From Kordia jejudonensis (GTDB taxonomy: Bacteria > Bacteroidota > Bacteroidia > Flavobacteriales > Flavobacteriaceae): a stretch of 64,000 nucleotides of DNA. The position numbers and the translations under genes were made by a program. Location of the stretch: positions 124,001 through 188,000 of the forward strand of contig NZ_LBMG01000002.1 in the NCBI RefSeq assembly GCF_001005315.1. The letters are read 5' to 3'. The notes beneath the pieces were generated by a model. It saw only the letters and a program-made list of their open reading frames with translations, made no database searches and was not told where the DNA came from. This document shows positions 23,002 through 31,689 of the stretch, in pieces (position 1 is the first letter of the stretch; the number at the start of each line of letters is the position of its first letter).

Positions 23002-23703
23002 TTATTCTTCGTCTAATAAATTTTGAATGTCTTGTTGTAGCATTTTCACTTCCGCTTCATCCGTTCCTTGGTAGTATATTTTAGGATTTCCCTGACTGTC
23101 TTTTCGTGAGCGAATGAATCCGTTTTTGTCTATTAACGCAAAGTATCCTTGATGTTCAAATCCGCCAGCCACATCTGGATTGATTCCTGTAAAAATATTG
23201 AATCCTGTGTTTGACAATTTGTGAATTTCCTCTATGTCTCCCGTAAGGAAATGCCAATTGAGCGATTGCACACCGTAACGTTCTGCATATTCTTTTAATA
23301 CTTTTGGAGTATCGACTTCTGGGTCAATTGAAAACGAAGCAATGGCAAAGTCTTCTCTTTTATGAAACTCAGCGTCTAAGGTTCGCATGTTGCTGTTCAT
23401 TACTGGGCAAATTGTCGGACAGGAAGTGAAGAAGAATTCCATAACCGTAACTTTCCCTTTAAAATCTTCGTTAGTAATTTCTAGATTATCTTGATTTGTG
23501 AATACGAAATCAGGAACACTTTTGGCTTCTCCGTTTATTTTAAGGTATGCAAGTTTTGTGTTGCGTTCAGTTCCTTCAATATTCATTCGATCTTTTTCCA
23601 CCACGCTTTCTTGTTGTACTCTATCAACAATTTTTGGGATGAATATAATTCCAAAAACTAGGATTACTAATGCAATTCCTATGTATGAATAATTTTTTTT
23701 CAT
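23002..23703 (-). CDS. SCO1/SenC-family copper chaperone
   Basis: A membrane-anchored copper delivery protein for the CuA site of cytochrome oxidase, 233 residues from the ATG at 23703. A longer open frame to 23805 would add a charged stretch with no family support and overlap the previous gene. An N-terminal anchor (about 5-25) precedes a thioredoxin fold with the copper-binding CPxxxCP motif (SCPTICPVM), the SIDPEVDTPKVLKEYAERYG segment, and the third ligand His in FEHQGYFALID. It follows by four bases a gene for a related fold lacking those cysteines. Confidence 0.93.
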   Translation of the reverse strand: MKKNYSYIGIALVILVFGIIFIPKIVDRVQQESVVEKDRMNIEGTERNTKLAYLKINGEAKSVPDFVFTNQDNLEITNEDFKGKVTVMEFFFTSCPTICPVMNSNMRTLDAEFHKREDFAIASFSIDPEVDTPKVLKEYAERYGVQSLNWHFLTGDIEEIHKLSNTGFNIFTGINPDVAGGFEHQGYFALIDKNGFIRSRKDSQGNPKIYYQGTDEAEVKMLQQDIQNLLDEE

Positions 23704-23707
23704 GATA

Positions 23708-24415
23708 CTATTCTTTATCCTTTTTGATCGTTTCTTTTCTTCTATCTTGCGATTGTTCTTTTTTAGATTTTCCTCTGTATTCTTCAAATAAGATTCTGAT
23801 ATCATCAGTCATTTTCCCTGAAAGTACCGAAATTTCAATGGTATCATATCCATACAATTTGTACGGCTCTTTTTTTTCTTCAATTTCAGTTTTAGAACGA
23901 TCGTCAAGACGTCCGCGAATGTTTCGATCTTTGTCAATAATGTATACGTAATCTGAACTATTGTATCCATCTAAACCTAAAGGAGATTGCAGTTCATCAA
24001 ATATGCGTCTGAGTTCTTTATCGTCTACTTCTACAAAGTTCCAAGCTTTGAGTTCATCCGCAAAACGACTCATTTCATGTTTAAGTGCCTCTATTTCTTC
24101 TTGTTGACCTGGCGTGACCAACATGACCAACTGAAAGTGTTTGAATCCGCTAAATCGTTTGTAAATTTTTTGGTTCAGGTTTAGGATGTTTATTTTTCGA
24201 TCTTTTACATTGGAACCTAAAAACCCTAGAATTGTAATTTTTCCATCAAATTGAATTGCATCTTTTTCTTCAATAGAACTGTAATTGACAAGTTCTGCTA
24301 CATTGTGGTTCGCAATTATAGGAAGCGGATTGTAATTGTGCGTTGTAAAAAGAAGAATAAGTACAATAGTTACTGGCAACAAGAATAAAACGGCTAATAT
24401 GATCTTCTTTTTCAT
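23708..24415 (-). CDS. Membrane-anchored thioredoxin-fold protein without SCO cysteines
   Basis: A 235-residue protein with an N-terminal membrane anchor (about 5-23). The body resembles the thioredoxin/SCO fold in pattern: KITILGFLGSNVKDRKINILNLNQKI, a strand FQLVMLVTPG, then DYVYIIDKDRNIRGRLDDRSK, the last matching the place where SCO proteins read LIDKNGFIRSR. The Cys pair of SCO is absent; SNVKDRK sits where it should be. The C-terminus is Lys/Glu-rich. It lies next to the true SCO gene, so it may be a structural partner in oxidase assembly. The fold assignment is by eye. Confidence 0.75.
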   Translation of the reverse strand: MKKKIILAVLFLLPVTIVLILLFTTHNYNPLPIIANHNVAELVNYSSIEEKDAIQFDGKITILGFLGSNVKDRKINILNLNQKIYKRFSGFKHFQLVMLVTPGQQEEIEALKHEMSRFADELKAWNFVEVDDKELRRIFDELQSPLGLDGYNSSDYVYIIDKDRNIRGRLDDRSKTEIEEKKEPYKLYGYDTIEISVLSGKMTDDIRILFEEYRGKSKKEQSQDRRKETIKKDKE

Positions 24416-24624
24416 CGTCTTGAATGTTATGAAATAGTTTGAAAATCAGCAGGAAATCACTAAAAATTCAAGCTATATTTTTAATACTACAAAAATAAAA
24501 ATCACTTGGCGATTATGCCCTATTTTTTATTGTTTTTTTTACGTTTTGATCTCCTTTTACGAAAGAATTAACAAAGTAAATTTAGACAATATCCAATATA
24601 GATTTCTACTTATTTATTATGTAT

Positions 24625-24653
24625 AAAAAAAGACGGTATAAAACCGTCTTTTT
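24625..24653. terminator. Terminator after the oxidase subunit IV gene
   Basis: An 11-base perfect stem AAAAAGACGGT/ACCGTCTTTTT with loop ATAAA, with A- and T-runs on either side. It separates the cyoE-cox transcript from the SCO cluster. Confidence 0.92.
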
Positions 24654-24672
24654 CACTATATATGTATCTTTT

Positions 24673-25062
24673 TTAAAAGTTCCATTTGATGAAACCATTT
24701 GTTTTTACACCTTCAATATAGGTTCCTTCTTGCAACAAAATGAACAATAAGTAAGCTACTAGGAATACTGCTGTCCAAACAACGGCTCTACGTAACGAAC
24801 TTTTTTCATCACGCAAGTGCATAAAGTCCCAAGCGATGTAATATGCTTTTACTAACGTAAGTATAATGAATACCCAGTTTAATAATTTCATTCCGATGAA
24901 ATAATTATCAACTAAAATTGAAGGTTTCCAAATACCAAATCCTACTTCAATGATGGTAATTATTGATAAGAAGATTAAAACTCCCCAGATTTTCTGAACG
25001 TTAGATTTAAACTTTAATCTACCTCTAAAGATGGCTAATTTATGTGTGTTATCGTGTCCCAT
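24673..25062 (-). CDS. cytochrome c oxidase subunit IV family protein
   Basis: A 129-residue membrane protein with three helices (about 25-46, 53-75, 90-112). The pattern with LVKAYYIAWDFMHLRDEKSSLRRAVVW is typical of the prokaryotic subunit IV (COX4_pro) family. It is the last gene of the run cyoE, two subunit III genes, subunit IV. Its role is to stabilise the heme-copper oxidase whose subunits I and II are at 49-52 kb. Confidence 0.9.
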   Translation of the reverse strand: MGHDNTHKLAIFRGRLKFKSNVQKIWGVLIFLSIITIIEVGFGIWKPSILVDNYFIGMKLLNWVFIILTLVKAYYIAWDFMHLRDEKSSLRRAVVWTAVFLVAYLLFILLQEGTYIEGVKTNGFIKWNF

Positions 25063-25092
25063 GATAATTTCTTAATACTTGTGCTTTAAAAT

Positions 25093-26178
25093 TTAAACTA
25101 GATAGAAGAATGTAAATACGAATACCCAAACTAAATCGACAAAGTGCCAGTATAGTCCAACTTTTTCTACCATTTCATAGTTATTTTTTCTTCTGTCGTA
25201 CGTTCCTAAAATGATATTAAAGAAAATGATTAGGTTAATCACAACTCCAGAAAATACGTGGAATCCGTGGAATCCTGTAATGAAAAAGAAGAAATCTCCA
25301 AAGAGTCTATTTCCGTATTCGTTGTGAATAAGGTTTGCTCCTTTTACATATACAACAGCGTCTTTTAATGCTTTTTCAGAAGCCGCCCTGTTTAGTACTC
25401 CTTTTTGTCCTGTTTGATCTGTATTGACGTAGCTAGCTTTCATACGTGCTGCTTTCGCTAGATCTGCAGGATCCGTTGAAGCTTCAAGTGCTTCCATGTT
25501 TGGCATTAATTCTTGTGTACGAACTGCCAAGTTTGCATGTTTGTTGAAACCAGTTACGATGTCTTCTACAGTATATGCTGGTAAAGCTGACTCTGACATG
25601 AACCAAAGTCCGTTTTTGCTTTCGTGTTGTACTCTTTCTTGGTGTGAAGCAATGGCAAAATCTTCTACAGAAACACGGTGCATTTTTTCATCGCCTTCTT
25701 CCATTTTTGTGTCTACAAATTGCAGAATTTGACCACCTTTTGTTTCTACAGCTCCGTAATATCCTTGAATGAAGTTTGTCCATTCCCAAGCTTGTGATCC
25801 TAAGAAGATTCCTCCACCAATAATGGTAAGAAACATGTAGAAAGTTACTTTCTTCTTGTTCATATGATGTCCAGCATCTACGGCTAATACCATCGTTACA
25901 GAAGAAGCAATTAATATAAATGTCATTAAGGCTACGAAGTACATTGGGTGATCTCCGTGCAGACCAGGAAAGTGATTATACACTTCATCGGCAATTGGCC
26001 AAGAATCAATAAATTTAAATCTTGAAAAACCGTATGCGGCTAAAAATCCTGAGAATGTTAGTGCATCCGATAAAATGAAGAACCACATCATCATTTTTCC
26101 ATAGCTTGCTTGTAGCGGTTTGTTTCCGCCTCCCCAAACTTTACCTTCTGTACCTGTATTTGAAACAGTAGCTTCCAT
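25093..26178 (-). CDS. cytochrome c oxidase subunit III with large insertion
   Basis: Heme-copper oxidase subunit III, 361 residues, well above the usual 190-270. The family core is clear: SYGKMMMWFFILSDALTFSGFLAAYG at the start, SQAWEW, and at the end GFHGFHVFSGVVINLIIFF and VGLYWHFVDLVWVFVFTFFYL. Between the helix ending in SQAWEWTNFIQG and the HGFHV helix lies a hydrophilic insertion of about 150 residues (about 138-290), rich in Ala, Glu and Lys, with no membrane helix. It precedes subunit IV by 30 bases. Confidence 0.93.
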   Translation of the reverse strand: MEATVSNTGTEGKVWGGGNKPLQASYGKMMMWFFILSDALTFSGFLAAYGFSRFKFIDSWPIADEVYNHFPGLHGDHPMYFVALMTFILIASSVTMVLAVDAGHHMNKKKVTFYMFLTIIGGGIFLGSQAWEWTNFIQGYYGAVETKGGQILQFVDTKMEEGDEKMHRVSVEDFAIASHQERVQHESKNGLWFMSESALPAYTVEDIVTGFNKHANLAVRTQELMPNMEALEASTDPADLAKAARMKASYVNTDQTGQKGVLNRAASEKALKDAVVYVKGANLIHNEYGNRLFGDFFFFITGFHGFHVFSGVVINLIIFFNIILGTYDRRKNNYEMVEKVGLYWHFVDLVWVFVFTFFYLV

Positions 26179-26224
26179 AAAAAGTATACATTTTTAAAAA
26201 ATTGTTCAAATTTACGTTTTTTTC

Positions 26225-26806
26225 TTATCTAAAGAAATATAAAAATAAAAACAAGTAGACCCACAGAAAATCTAGGAAATGCCAAAACATTGCACCTAGT
26301 TCTAAACCAAGCGTTTGCCCTTGTTTATACTTTTGTTTAAAATGATTATAAATTACGACTAATAGCACCAAAATTCCAGCAACTACGTGCGCTAAGTGTG
26401 TTACAGTAACAATATACAAGAATGATGTCGTTACTGTACTCCCTTTTCCTGTAAAATGGTAACCACTTTCTATGATTTGTGAGAATCCTAAAAATTGTGA
26501 AGCTACAAATACAAGACCGAGCGCTAATGTTACTAAAAGATATAGTGTTGTTGCTTGTTGTAATCCTTTTTGAATTGCATTTTTTGCCAAATGAAATGTA
26601 ATACTACTTGCCAATATAGCAATAGTACTTATGTAAAATGCATAAGGCATTGCAAAGTCATTTAACCAATCTGGACGTTCTTTACTTACAATGTAAGCAC
26701 TTGTCAATCCTCCAAACATCATAAACATGCTTAACATAGCAAACCACAACATCATTTTTTTTGATCGTGCTTGCTTTTCCTGAAATGTTCCTTGTGTTAA
26801 ATCCAT
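26225..26806 (-). CDS. cytochrome c oxidase subunit III, short form
   Basis: A second subunit III-family protein, 193 residues and five helices, without the insertion of its neighbour. It has the opening KKMMLWFAMLSMFMMFGGLTSAYIV, a middle SQFLGFSQII, and the final pair THLAHVVAGILVLLVVIY and LELGAMFWHFLDFLWVYLFLFLYF. Two such genes in a row are usual in Flavobacteriia; whether both enter one oxidase is not known from the sequence. It starts five bases after cyoE. Confidence 0.92.
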   Translation of the reverse strand: MDLTQGTFQEKQARSKKMMLWFAMLSMFMMFGGLTSAYIVSKERPDWLNDFAMPYAFYISTIAILASSITFHLAKNAIQKGLQQATTLYLLVTLALGLVFVASQFLGFSQIIESGYHFTGKGSTVTTSFLYIVTVTHLAHVVAGILVLLVVIYNHFKQKYKQGQTLGLELGAMFWHFLDFLWVYLFLFLYFFR

Positions 26807-26811
26807 TGTTG

Positions 26812-27720
26812 TTATATAAATTTATCTACTACAAATACGATTTGTATTAATGTAATGTATGCTACACTAGCCAACATAAGTGCTTTTGCTGACTTATTGT
26901 CCATTTTTTGGTACAGTCTTACTCCGTAATATAATAATCCAATTCCTATTATAAATATAAGTACTGCCGCAGGAATTGATAAGCTTAAAGCGCCTGTGAG
27001 TCCTGTAGCTGGAAATATAGAAACGAGTATTAACCAAATGGTATACATTATAATTTGTAAAGCTGTCGCTTTGTTTTTCTTGCCTGTTGGCAACATAAAG
27101 AAGCCTCCTTTTTTGTAATCATCAAAAAGAAACCATCCAATTGCCCAAAAGTGTGGAAACTGCCAAAAGAACTGAATCATAAACAATGTTCCTGGTTCAA
27201 TACCAAAATCATCTGTTGCCGCAACCCAACCTAACATAAAAGGTATCGCGCCTGGCAATGCTCCGATAAATACAGCCAACGGTGTTTTTGTTTTGAGTGG
27301 CGTATAAACACATGTATACAAAAAGATAGAAATAGCGCCAAACATTGCTGTTTTTTCATTTACAATATATAAAGTAGCTATTCCTAAGATCGTTAACGTA
27401 GCTGCAATTATAAAAGCAACATTGACAGACATGCGCCCAGAAGCTACTGGTCTGTTTTTGGTACGATCCATTAAAGCGTCCAAATCACGTTCAATAATTT
27501 GATTGAATGCGTTTGACGCACCAACCATAAAATAACCTCCAATAGCAAGCAACGCTAAGACTTTGAAGTTAACTCCTTCAGCACCTACACCAAGCATGTA
27601 TCCCGCTAAGGAAGAAAAAACAACACTTATTGCCAATCCTACTTTGGTAAGCTGTTTAAAATCTTCTATGATAGAAGCTAATGAGTATGTTTTTTTGAGT
27701 GTATTCAATGCAGTTTTCAT
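26812..27720 (-). CDS. cyoE: protoheme IX farnesyltransferase (heme O synthase)
   Basis: Transfers a farnesyl group to heme B to make heme O, a step towards the heme A of the oxidase. The 302-residue form from the ATG at 27720 has the UbiA-type prenyltransferase signature NQIIERDLDALMDRTKNRP and a second Asp-rich site (LFDDYKKGG), with about eight or nine membrane helices. The longer frame to 27780 overruns the promoter at 27740-27770, so it is rejected. It is the first gene of the oxidase cluster and is also called ctaB. Confidence 0.96.
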   Translation of the reverse strand: MKTALNTLKKTYSLASIIEDFKQLTKVGLAISVVFSSLAGYMLGVGAEGVNFKVLALLAIGGYFMVGASNAFNQIIERDLDALMDRTKNRPVASGRMSVNVAFIIAATLTILGIATLYIVNEKTAMFGAISIFLYTCVYTPLKTKTPLAVFIGALPGAIPFMLGWVAATDDFGIEPGTLFMIQFFWQFPHFWAIGWFLFDDYKKGGFFMLPTGKKNKATALQIIMYTIWLILVSIFPATGLTGALSLSIPAAVLIFIIGIGLLYYGVRLYQKMDNKSAKALMLASVAYITLIQIVFVVDKFI

Positions 27721-27739
27721 CAACCTTTCTAAATTCCTG

Positions 27740-27770
27740 CAAAGATAACCCACAAATCGTTTGTATGCAA
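27740..27770 (-). promoter_or_regulatory. Promoter of the cyoE-cox operon
   Basis: TTG (27768-27770), 20 bases, then TATCTTTG (27740-27747) on the minus strand: a full match to the Bacteroidota consensus TTG-N19-21-TAnnTTTG. The leader before the cyoE ATG would be about 14 bases. It stands back to back with a TATCTTTG (27824-27831, plus) before the MBL gene. Confidence 0.68.
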
Positions 27771-27878
27771 TGATTTTCAAAGAGTTTTACTTCTTTTCTA
27801 AATAGATATTGTAATTCTATTTTTATCTTTGGAAAGGTTGTCGGTTTGTAAACGACTATTGTTTAAAATTTATAGGAT

Positions 27879-28780
27879 ATGAAATTTCAAAAAATTACGC
27901 TTTTAATTATCTTTTTACTGCTTTCATTTGTTGGTTTTTCTCAACAGAAAGAAGTAACTATTAAAGTAAATAAAGTTTCGGATAATGTATATATGCTAGT
28001 TGACAAGGTGGAAATATTGCCATTTCCGTTGGCGAAGATGGTGTGTTTATGATTGATGACCAGTTTGCTCCGTTGACACCAAAAATTTTAGCCGCTATTA
28101 AAACCGTTACCGAAAAGCCTATAAAGTTTTTGATAAATACACATTGGCATGGCGATCATACTGGCGGAAACGAAAATATGCAAAAAGAAGGCGCCGTGAT
28201 TGTCGCGCATGAAAATGTAAGAAAACGCATGAGCGTAGCGCAGTTTAATAAAGAACGAAACAGAACAACGCCAGCTTCTCCAAAGGAAGCATTGCCCGTT
28301 ATTACGTTTTCAAAAGATGTTTCTTTTCATTTTAATGATGAAGATATTTTTATTTTTCATGTGCATGAAGCGCATACAGATGGTGATGCAATGGTATATT
28401 TCACGAAAAGTAATGTGTTGCACATGGGAGATACGTATTTTCAAGGAAAGTATCCGTATATCGATTTGAATTCTGGCGGAAGCACGCAAGGATATATTGC
28501 TGCTATTAAAAAAGCTTTACTTTTAATTAATGATGATACTAAGATTATTCCTGGACACAGAAATGTTTCAGACAAAGCTGCTTTGGAAACGTATGTAAAA
28601 ATGTTAGAAGAGATTGAAGCGAATGTTATTGCCGAAATTAACGCAGGAAAATCTGAAAAAGAAGTAACCGAAAATACTTCACTCACAAAAAAATATGATG
28701 ATTTAAATTTTGGAGATTGGTTTATCTCTGGAAAAGTATTGCGAAAAACATTTTATCGTAGCTTACAAAAAGGCAAGTAA
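27879..28780 (+). pseudogene. MBL-fold metallo-hydrolase, frameshifted
   Basis: An exported metallo-beta-lactamase-fold hydrolase, broken in the given sequence. The ATG at 27879 starts a signal peptide (FLLLSFVGFSQQ) and continues to VSDNVYMLV; this frame then runs into a stop at 28050-28052. The rest of the protein is in another frame from about 28004 (QGGNIAISVGEDGVFMIDDQ) to 28780. One missing base near 28002, turning a Gly codon GGA into GA, restores a continuous protein of about 300 residues with the order expected in the family. The zinc motif THWHGDHTGG, the AHTDGDAMVYF segment and PGHRN are all intact. Either a recent loss or a sequencing error; an intact gene would be a periplasmic hydrolase of the class B/quorum-quencher-like group, substrate unknown. 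A TATCTTTG at 27824 may be its -7 box. Confidence 0.85.
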
Positions 28781-28966
28781 GTTTTTAATGTTGGCTACTA
28801 TAATTCCAGCCACTCCAAAAAATAAGATGCCTAGAAGAAATACTGGATATTCTTTTACAATGTACGTTGATCCTTTTCGTCTTTTGTCCACAGAGACGTC
28901 AAGAGATTTGTATCCTAAATATATAAATGGTATTACAAATAGGAGAATAATGATGGCTTTAATCAT
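28763..28966 (-). CDS. Small two-helix membrane protein
   Basis: A 67-residue open frame with two hydrophobic helices (about 3-19 and 42-62) joined by a charged loop (SVDKRRKGSTY). It overlaps the end of the convergent MBL gene by 18 bases. The residue pattern is that of a real membrane protein rather than chance, but I know no family and no terminator or promoter supports it. Confidence 0.5.
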   Translation of the reverse strand: MIKAIIILLFVIPFIYLGYKSLDVSVDKRRKGSTYIVKEYPVFLLGILFFGVAGIIVANIKNLLAFL

Positions 28967-29072
28967 TTTCTGTTCATAGGTTTTGGGTGCAGATCTAAGA
29001 TATTATCTTATGACCTTAGTAATTATCGAGGCTATAGTCACAAATTTAAGAAAAAAATTGAAAAGTACAATA

Positions 29073-31184
29073 CTAAAAATCCAAATACCAATTAAAAATA
29101 TCGGTTCGAATTCCTAACGAAAACCAAGTGGTATTTTCTTTGAAATCTACCATCGTATTTGCCTCAGGATTAAAGCTTCTATAGGTTAGATTTGCAAATA
29201 TTTTCAGGTTTGTTTTTGGATTTACAAGGTATCCAGCATTTAAATCTGCCAAAAACACATTGGTTTTGTTTCCTTGTAATAGTTCAATGCCCGAATCAGC
29301 AATTCTTTCATCATTATCAATAAAAATGTTTCCACCATAACTTGCTGCATCTACTGTTGGATCAAAGTCCAATCCGCGTTGTCCGTAAATCATTTTAGCA
29401 CTTCCATACCAACGATTGTAGTTGTAACGCGCAATTCCGATAACTTCTCTAAAGTTTGCGCCCCATAAATGTGCCAACGATTGATTGTTGTGACCGTAGT
29501 TGGTAGCAACTTCATTGTGCGAATAGGTATATGGACGCACTTGATTGTATTCAAATTGTAATAGTAAGTTGTCTACTTTGAAAGCGTTGTAATATTTTGC
29601 ACCAAGCTGAAATCCAAATTTATTTTTCCAGCTTTTGTTTCCTGATTTGATGTCGTTTAATGAAAATTCATCTAGAATAAATTGTCCGTAGAAATTTACA
29701 TTGTCGCTCCACTTGTATTTTGAACTTAGTCCAACAATGGCGTTTCCTGCTCGTGAACCTGTAGAAAATTCAATAGCTCTGTAAAATATAATTGGATTTA
29801 CATAATTAAAGTCAAACCCGCGATTGTTATCGTTTTTCCAAACTACCGATTCAAACAAACCGATATTTAATTTTTTGGAAACATTCCAACTCAAGTAATG
29901 GTTTGCAATATATTTGGTTAAAAATGCACCATCTTCTGTCACTTCTGGTCGTACATCGCGCAACCACATCCATGTATTTGTATATTTTATTTTCCAAAAA
30001 GACGTATTTAGTTTTACAAACGGATACGGACTTACGGCATCACTTACAAATAATGAACGATATCCGTCTCCGATGAAGTTTTTACCATGTCCTAATTGAA
30101 TGTTAAACATTTTATTCGGCGCATAGGAAATGTATCCTTCTGCTACTGGATAATCATACGCATCTGTTTTGAATTCTTTGGCGATTCCACGTCCTGGAAT
30201 GATTGCTGGATTTCCGCCAGCAGGTTTTATACTTTCTGCATATCGATTAAAATAATCCGCAAATCGTCCTTGACTTTCAAATACCGTTGCCGAAAAGTTT
30301 AAGTTTTTACCCAAACCTCCTTGCACTTGAACTCCTCTTGTATTGTTATACGTGTAATCGACTTCGCTGTTGGTATTTTTACCAAGTTGTAAATCAATGA
30401 TCGGATCTAACACAAACCAATAGTCTTTTCCTTTGACAGTAACCATGTGTTCGTTCCAAAGTTTACGACCCAACCAACTAGAAGCATTTTTTTGCAGTTT
30501 AGCCTGTTGTGCATTAAAATCGTAATAAGAAGCAACAGTATTATAAAGGTAAGGTTTTGAAGCAGTATGACTGTTGGTTCCGACCAAATTTATAGCCTGA
30601 TCGAAATACGAATACATATCGTGCGAAAACGGAATGTTTAGGTTGCTATTGTATATTTCATCTTTATAAATTCCTAAAGAATCATTTACAGTGTCAAATT
30701 CTTTTTTGGCAGCAATCTCCAATTCATTTTCTTTTTCTTGTAGTGTTTTTGGCGCTTTTATGGCTTCTATACTTCCCAGAGGAATTGCCAATTGCATCGT
30801 AAATTGAACATATACGTTACGACCGCTATATGTTGCAGGTTTTATCGTAGGGAGTGAATCAAAAACGCTGCGTATTTCTTCTTTCAATTCATTGTAAACA
30901 GCATCTACGTATAAAATTTTAAATTTTCCTTCTGCGGTAACTTCAAATAGAAATACCATTTCACCAGTATAATTCTCCTTTGTTACAATTTCGGGAAGCG
31001 TAAAGTTTTTATTGATAAATGTGCGTAACGTTGTATTGAAGCAATTTTCTAAGTTTTCAATATCCTCAGTTTCACATTCAGGAAATACAGGATATTTTTC
31101 ATAATCGCTAGTAGATGTCTGTGCAGTAGCAATTTGAATTATTAAAAAAACAAATATAAATAGAGACGTTTTAAGTCGATACAT
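29073..31184 (-). CDS. remB: RemB-like gliding motility outer membrane protein
   Basis: A 703-residue exported protein (signal peptide to about residue 21, ATAQ). Residues about 30-140 form a TonB-C-like domain with the signature YPVFPECE and a second Cys (ENCFN), ending FTMQLAIPLG. The rest, from about 190, is a 14- to 16-strand-like outer membrane barrel similar to capsule-assembly Wzi proteins (LGHGKNFIGDGYRSLF is typical), ending with a Phe (NWYLDF). Gene order sprA, gcvH, vanZ-like, tonB, remB corresponds to that I recall for Flavobacterium johnsoniae, where RemB is a mobile surface protein with a part in gliding. Identity rests on order and build; a plain Wzi-type barrel is the alternative. 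Confidence 0.7.
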   Translation of the reverse strand: MYRLKTSLFIFVFLIIQIATAQTSTSDYEKYPVFPECETEDIENLENCFNTTLRTFINKNFTLPEIVTKENYTGEMVFLFEVTAEGKFKILYVDAVYNELKEEIRSVFDSLPTIKPATYSGRNVYVQFTMQLAIPLGSIEAIKAPKTLQEKENELEIAAKKEFDTVNDSLGIYKDEIYNSNLNIPFSHDMYSYFDQAINLVGTNSHTASKPYLYNTVASYYDFNAQQAKLQKNASSWLGRKLWNEHMVTVKGKDYWFVLDPIIDLQLGKNTNSEVDYTYNNTRGVQVQGGLGKNLNFSATVFESQGRFADYFNRYAESIKPAGGNPAIIPGRGIAKEFKTDAYDYPVAEGYISYAPNKMFNIQLGHGKNFIGDGYRSLFVSDAVSPYPFVKLNTSFWKIKYTNTWMWLRDVRPEVTEDGAFLTKYIANHYLSWNVSKKLNIGLFESVVWKNDNNRGFDFNYVNPIIFYRAIEFSTGSRAGNAIVGLSSKYKWSDNVNFYGQFILDEFSLNDIKSGNKSWKNKFGFQLGAKYYNAFKVDNLLLQFEYNQVRPYTYSHNEVATNYGHNNQSLAHLWGANFREVIGIARYNYNRWYGSAKMIYGQRGLDFDPTVDAASYGGNIFIDNDERIADSGIELLQGNKTNVFLADLNAGYLVNPKTNLKIFANLTYRSFNPEANTMVDFKENTTWFSLGIRTDIFNWYLDF

Positions 31185-31203
31185 ATGTGAGGCTTTATGT
31201 GCC

Positions 31204-31236
31204 GAAAGATACTATATTTTGCTAAAAATTAATCAA
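31204..31236 (-). promoter_or_regulatory. Putative promoter of the RemB-like gene
   Basis: TTG (31234-31236), 22 bases, then TATCTTTC (31204-31211) on the minus strand, one base off the -7 consensus, with a leader of about 14 bases before the ATG. Confidence 0.38.
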
Positions 31237-31386
31237 TGGATTGTATTTATGATGTGCAAAGATGTTAAAGAATTGTCTTATTTACTATTTTTCAACTTGA
31301 TAAAGCCTTAAAATCCACAATATCAACTAGTAAAAAGCCGACATTTCATGTCAAATACATAAATTTTGGGCTATTATATACATTAT

Positions 31387-31506
31387 TTAATCGTTTAAAA
31401 GGCTGAGTACGTTTGTTTTTCGTATTTTTGCAGTATACTTTTTGATTAAATAACCTTTGTAAGTCTTGGTAACATTTACAAAAGGCTTTAAGTTGACATT
31501 TTTCAT
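31387..31506 (-). CDS. Possible 39-residue basic small protein
   Basis: An ATG at 31506 opens a 39-codon frame (begins MKNVNLKPFVNVTKTYKGYL, strongly basic). The bases before it (ATTAACATTAAAACCGAT, then TATTATG) are nearly the same as those before the TonB gene at 32830, including a spaced GGTATRCTT upstream. So it either is a real small gene with a similar leader or marks the start of a lost gene, perhaps a third TonB copy. The peptide itself resembles neither TonB N-terminus. Low support. Confidence 0.3.
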   Translation of the reverse strand: MKNVNLKPFVNVTKTYKGYLIKKYTAKIRKTNVLSLLND

Positions 31507-31558
31507 AATAATCGGTTTTAATGTTAATGTAATGATATGTCACAGAAAGTATACCTAA

Positions 31559-31590
31559 AAAACCGAGTTAATAACTCGGTTTTCCTTTTT
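31559..31590. terminator. Rho-independent terminator
   Basis: The stem AAAACCGAG/CTCGGTTTT with loop TTAATAA and T-rich sequence after it. It lies 437 bases beyond the TonB stop codon, so what it ends today is not obvious. Confidence 0.78.
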
Positions 31591-31689
31591 TAGTATACTA
31601 ACGTCAGTTTGATATAAGTGATTCATTCATATTTGTAATTTAGCTTAGAAACTCCATACTAAATACCACATTTTCAGTATTTTATTTTC

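Noticed and set aside
27721-27780. Longer N-terminus for CyoE
   Set aside because: The extra codons overlap a full-consensus promoter and do not match the family.
27996-28052. Programmed frameshift in the MBL gene
   Set aside because: No slippery heptamer or downstream structure was seen; a lost base or sequence error is simpler.
31346-31543. 65-residue frame overlapping the 39-codon candidate
   Set aside because: It is in another frame, is rich in Lys, Asn and Tyr as random AT-rich DNA would be, and lacks a plausible leader.
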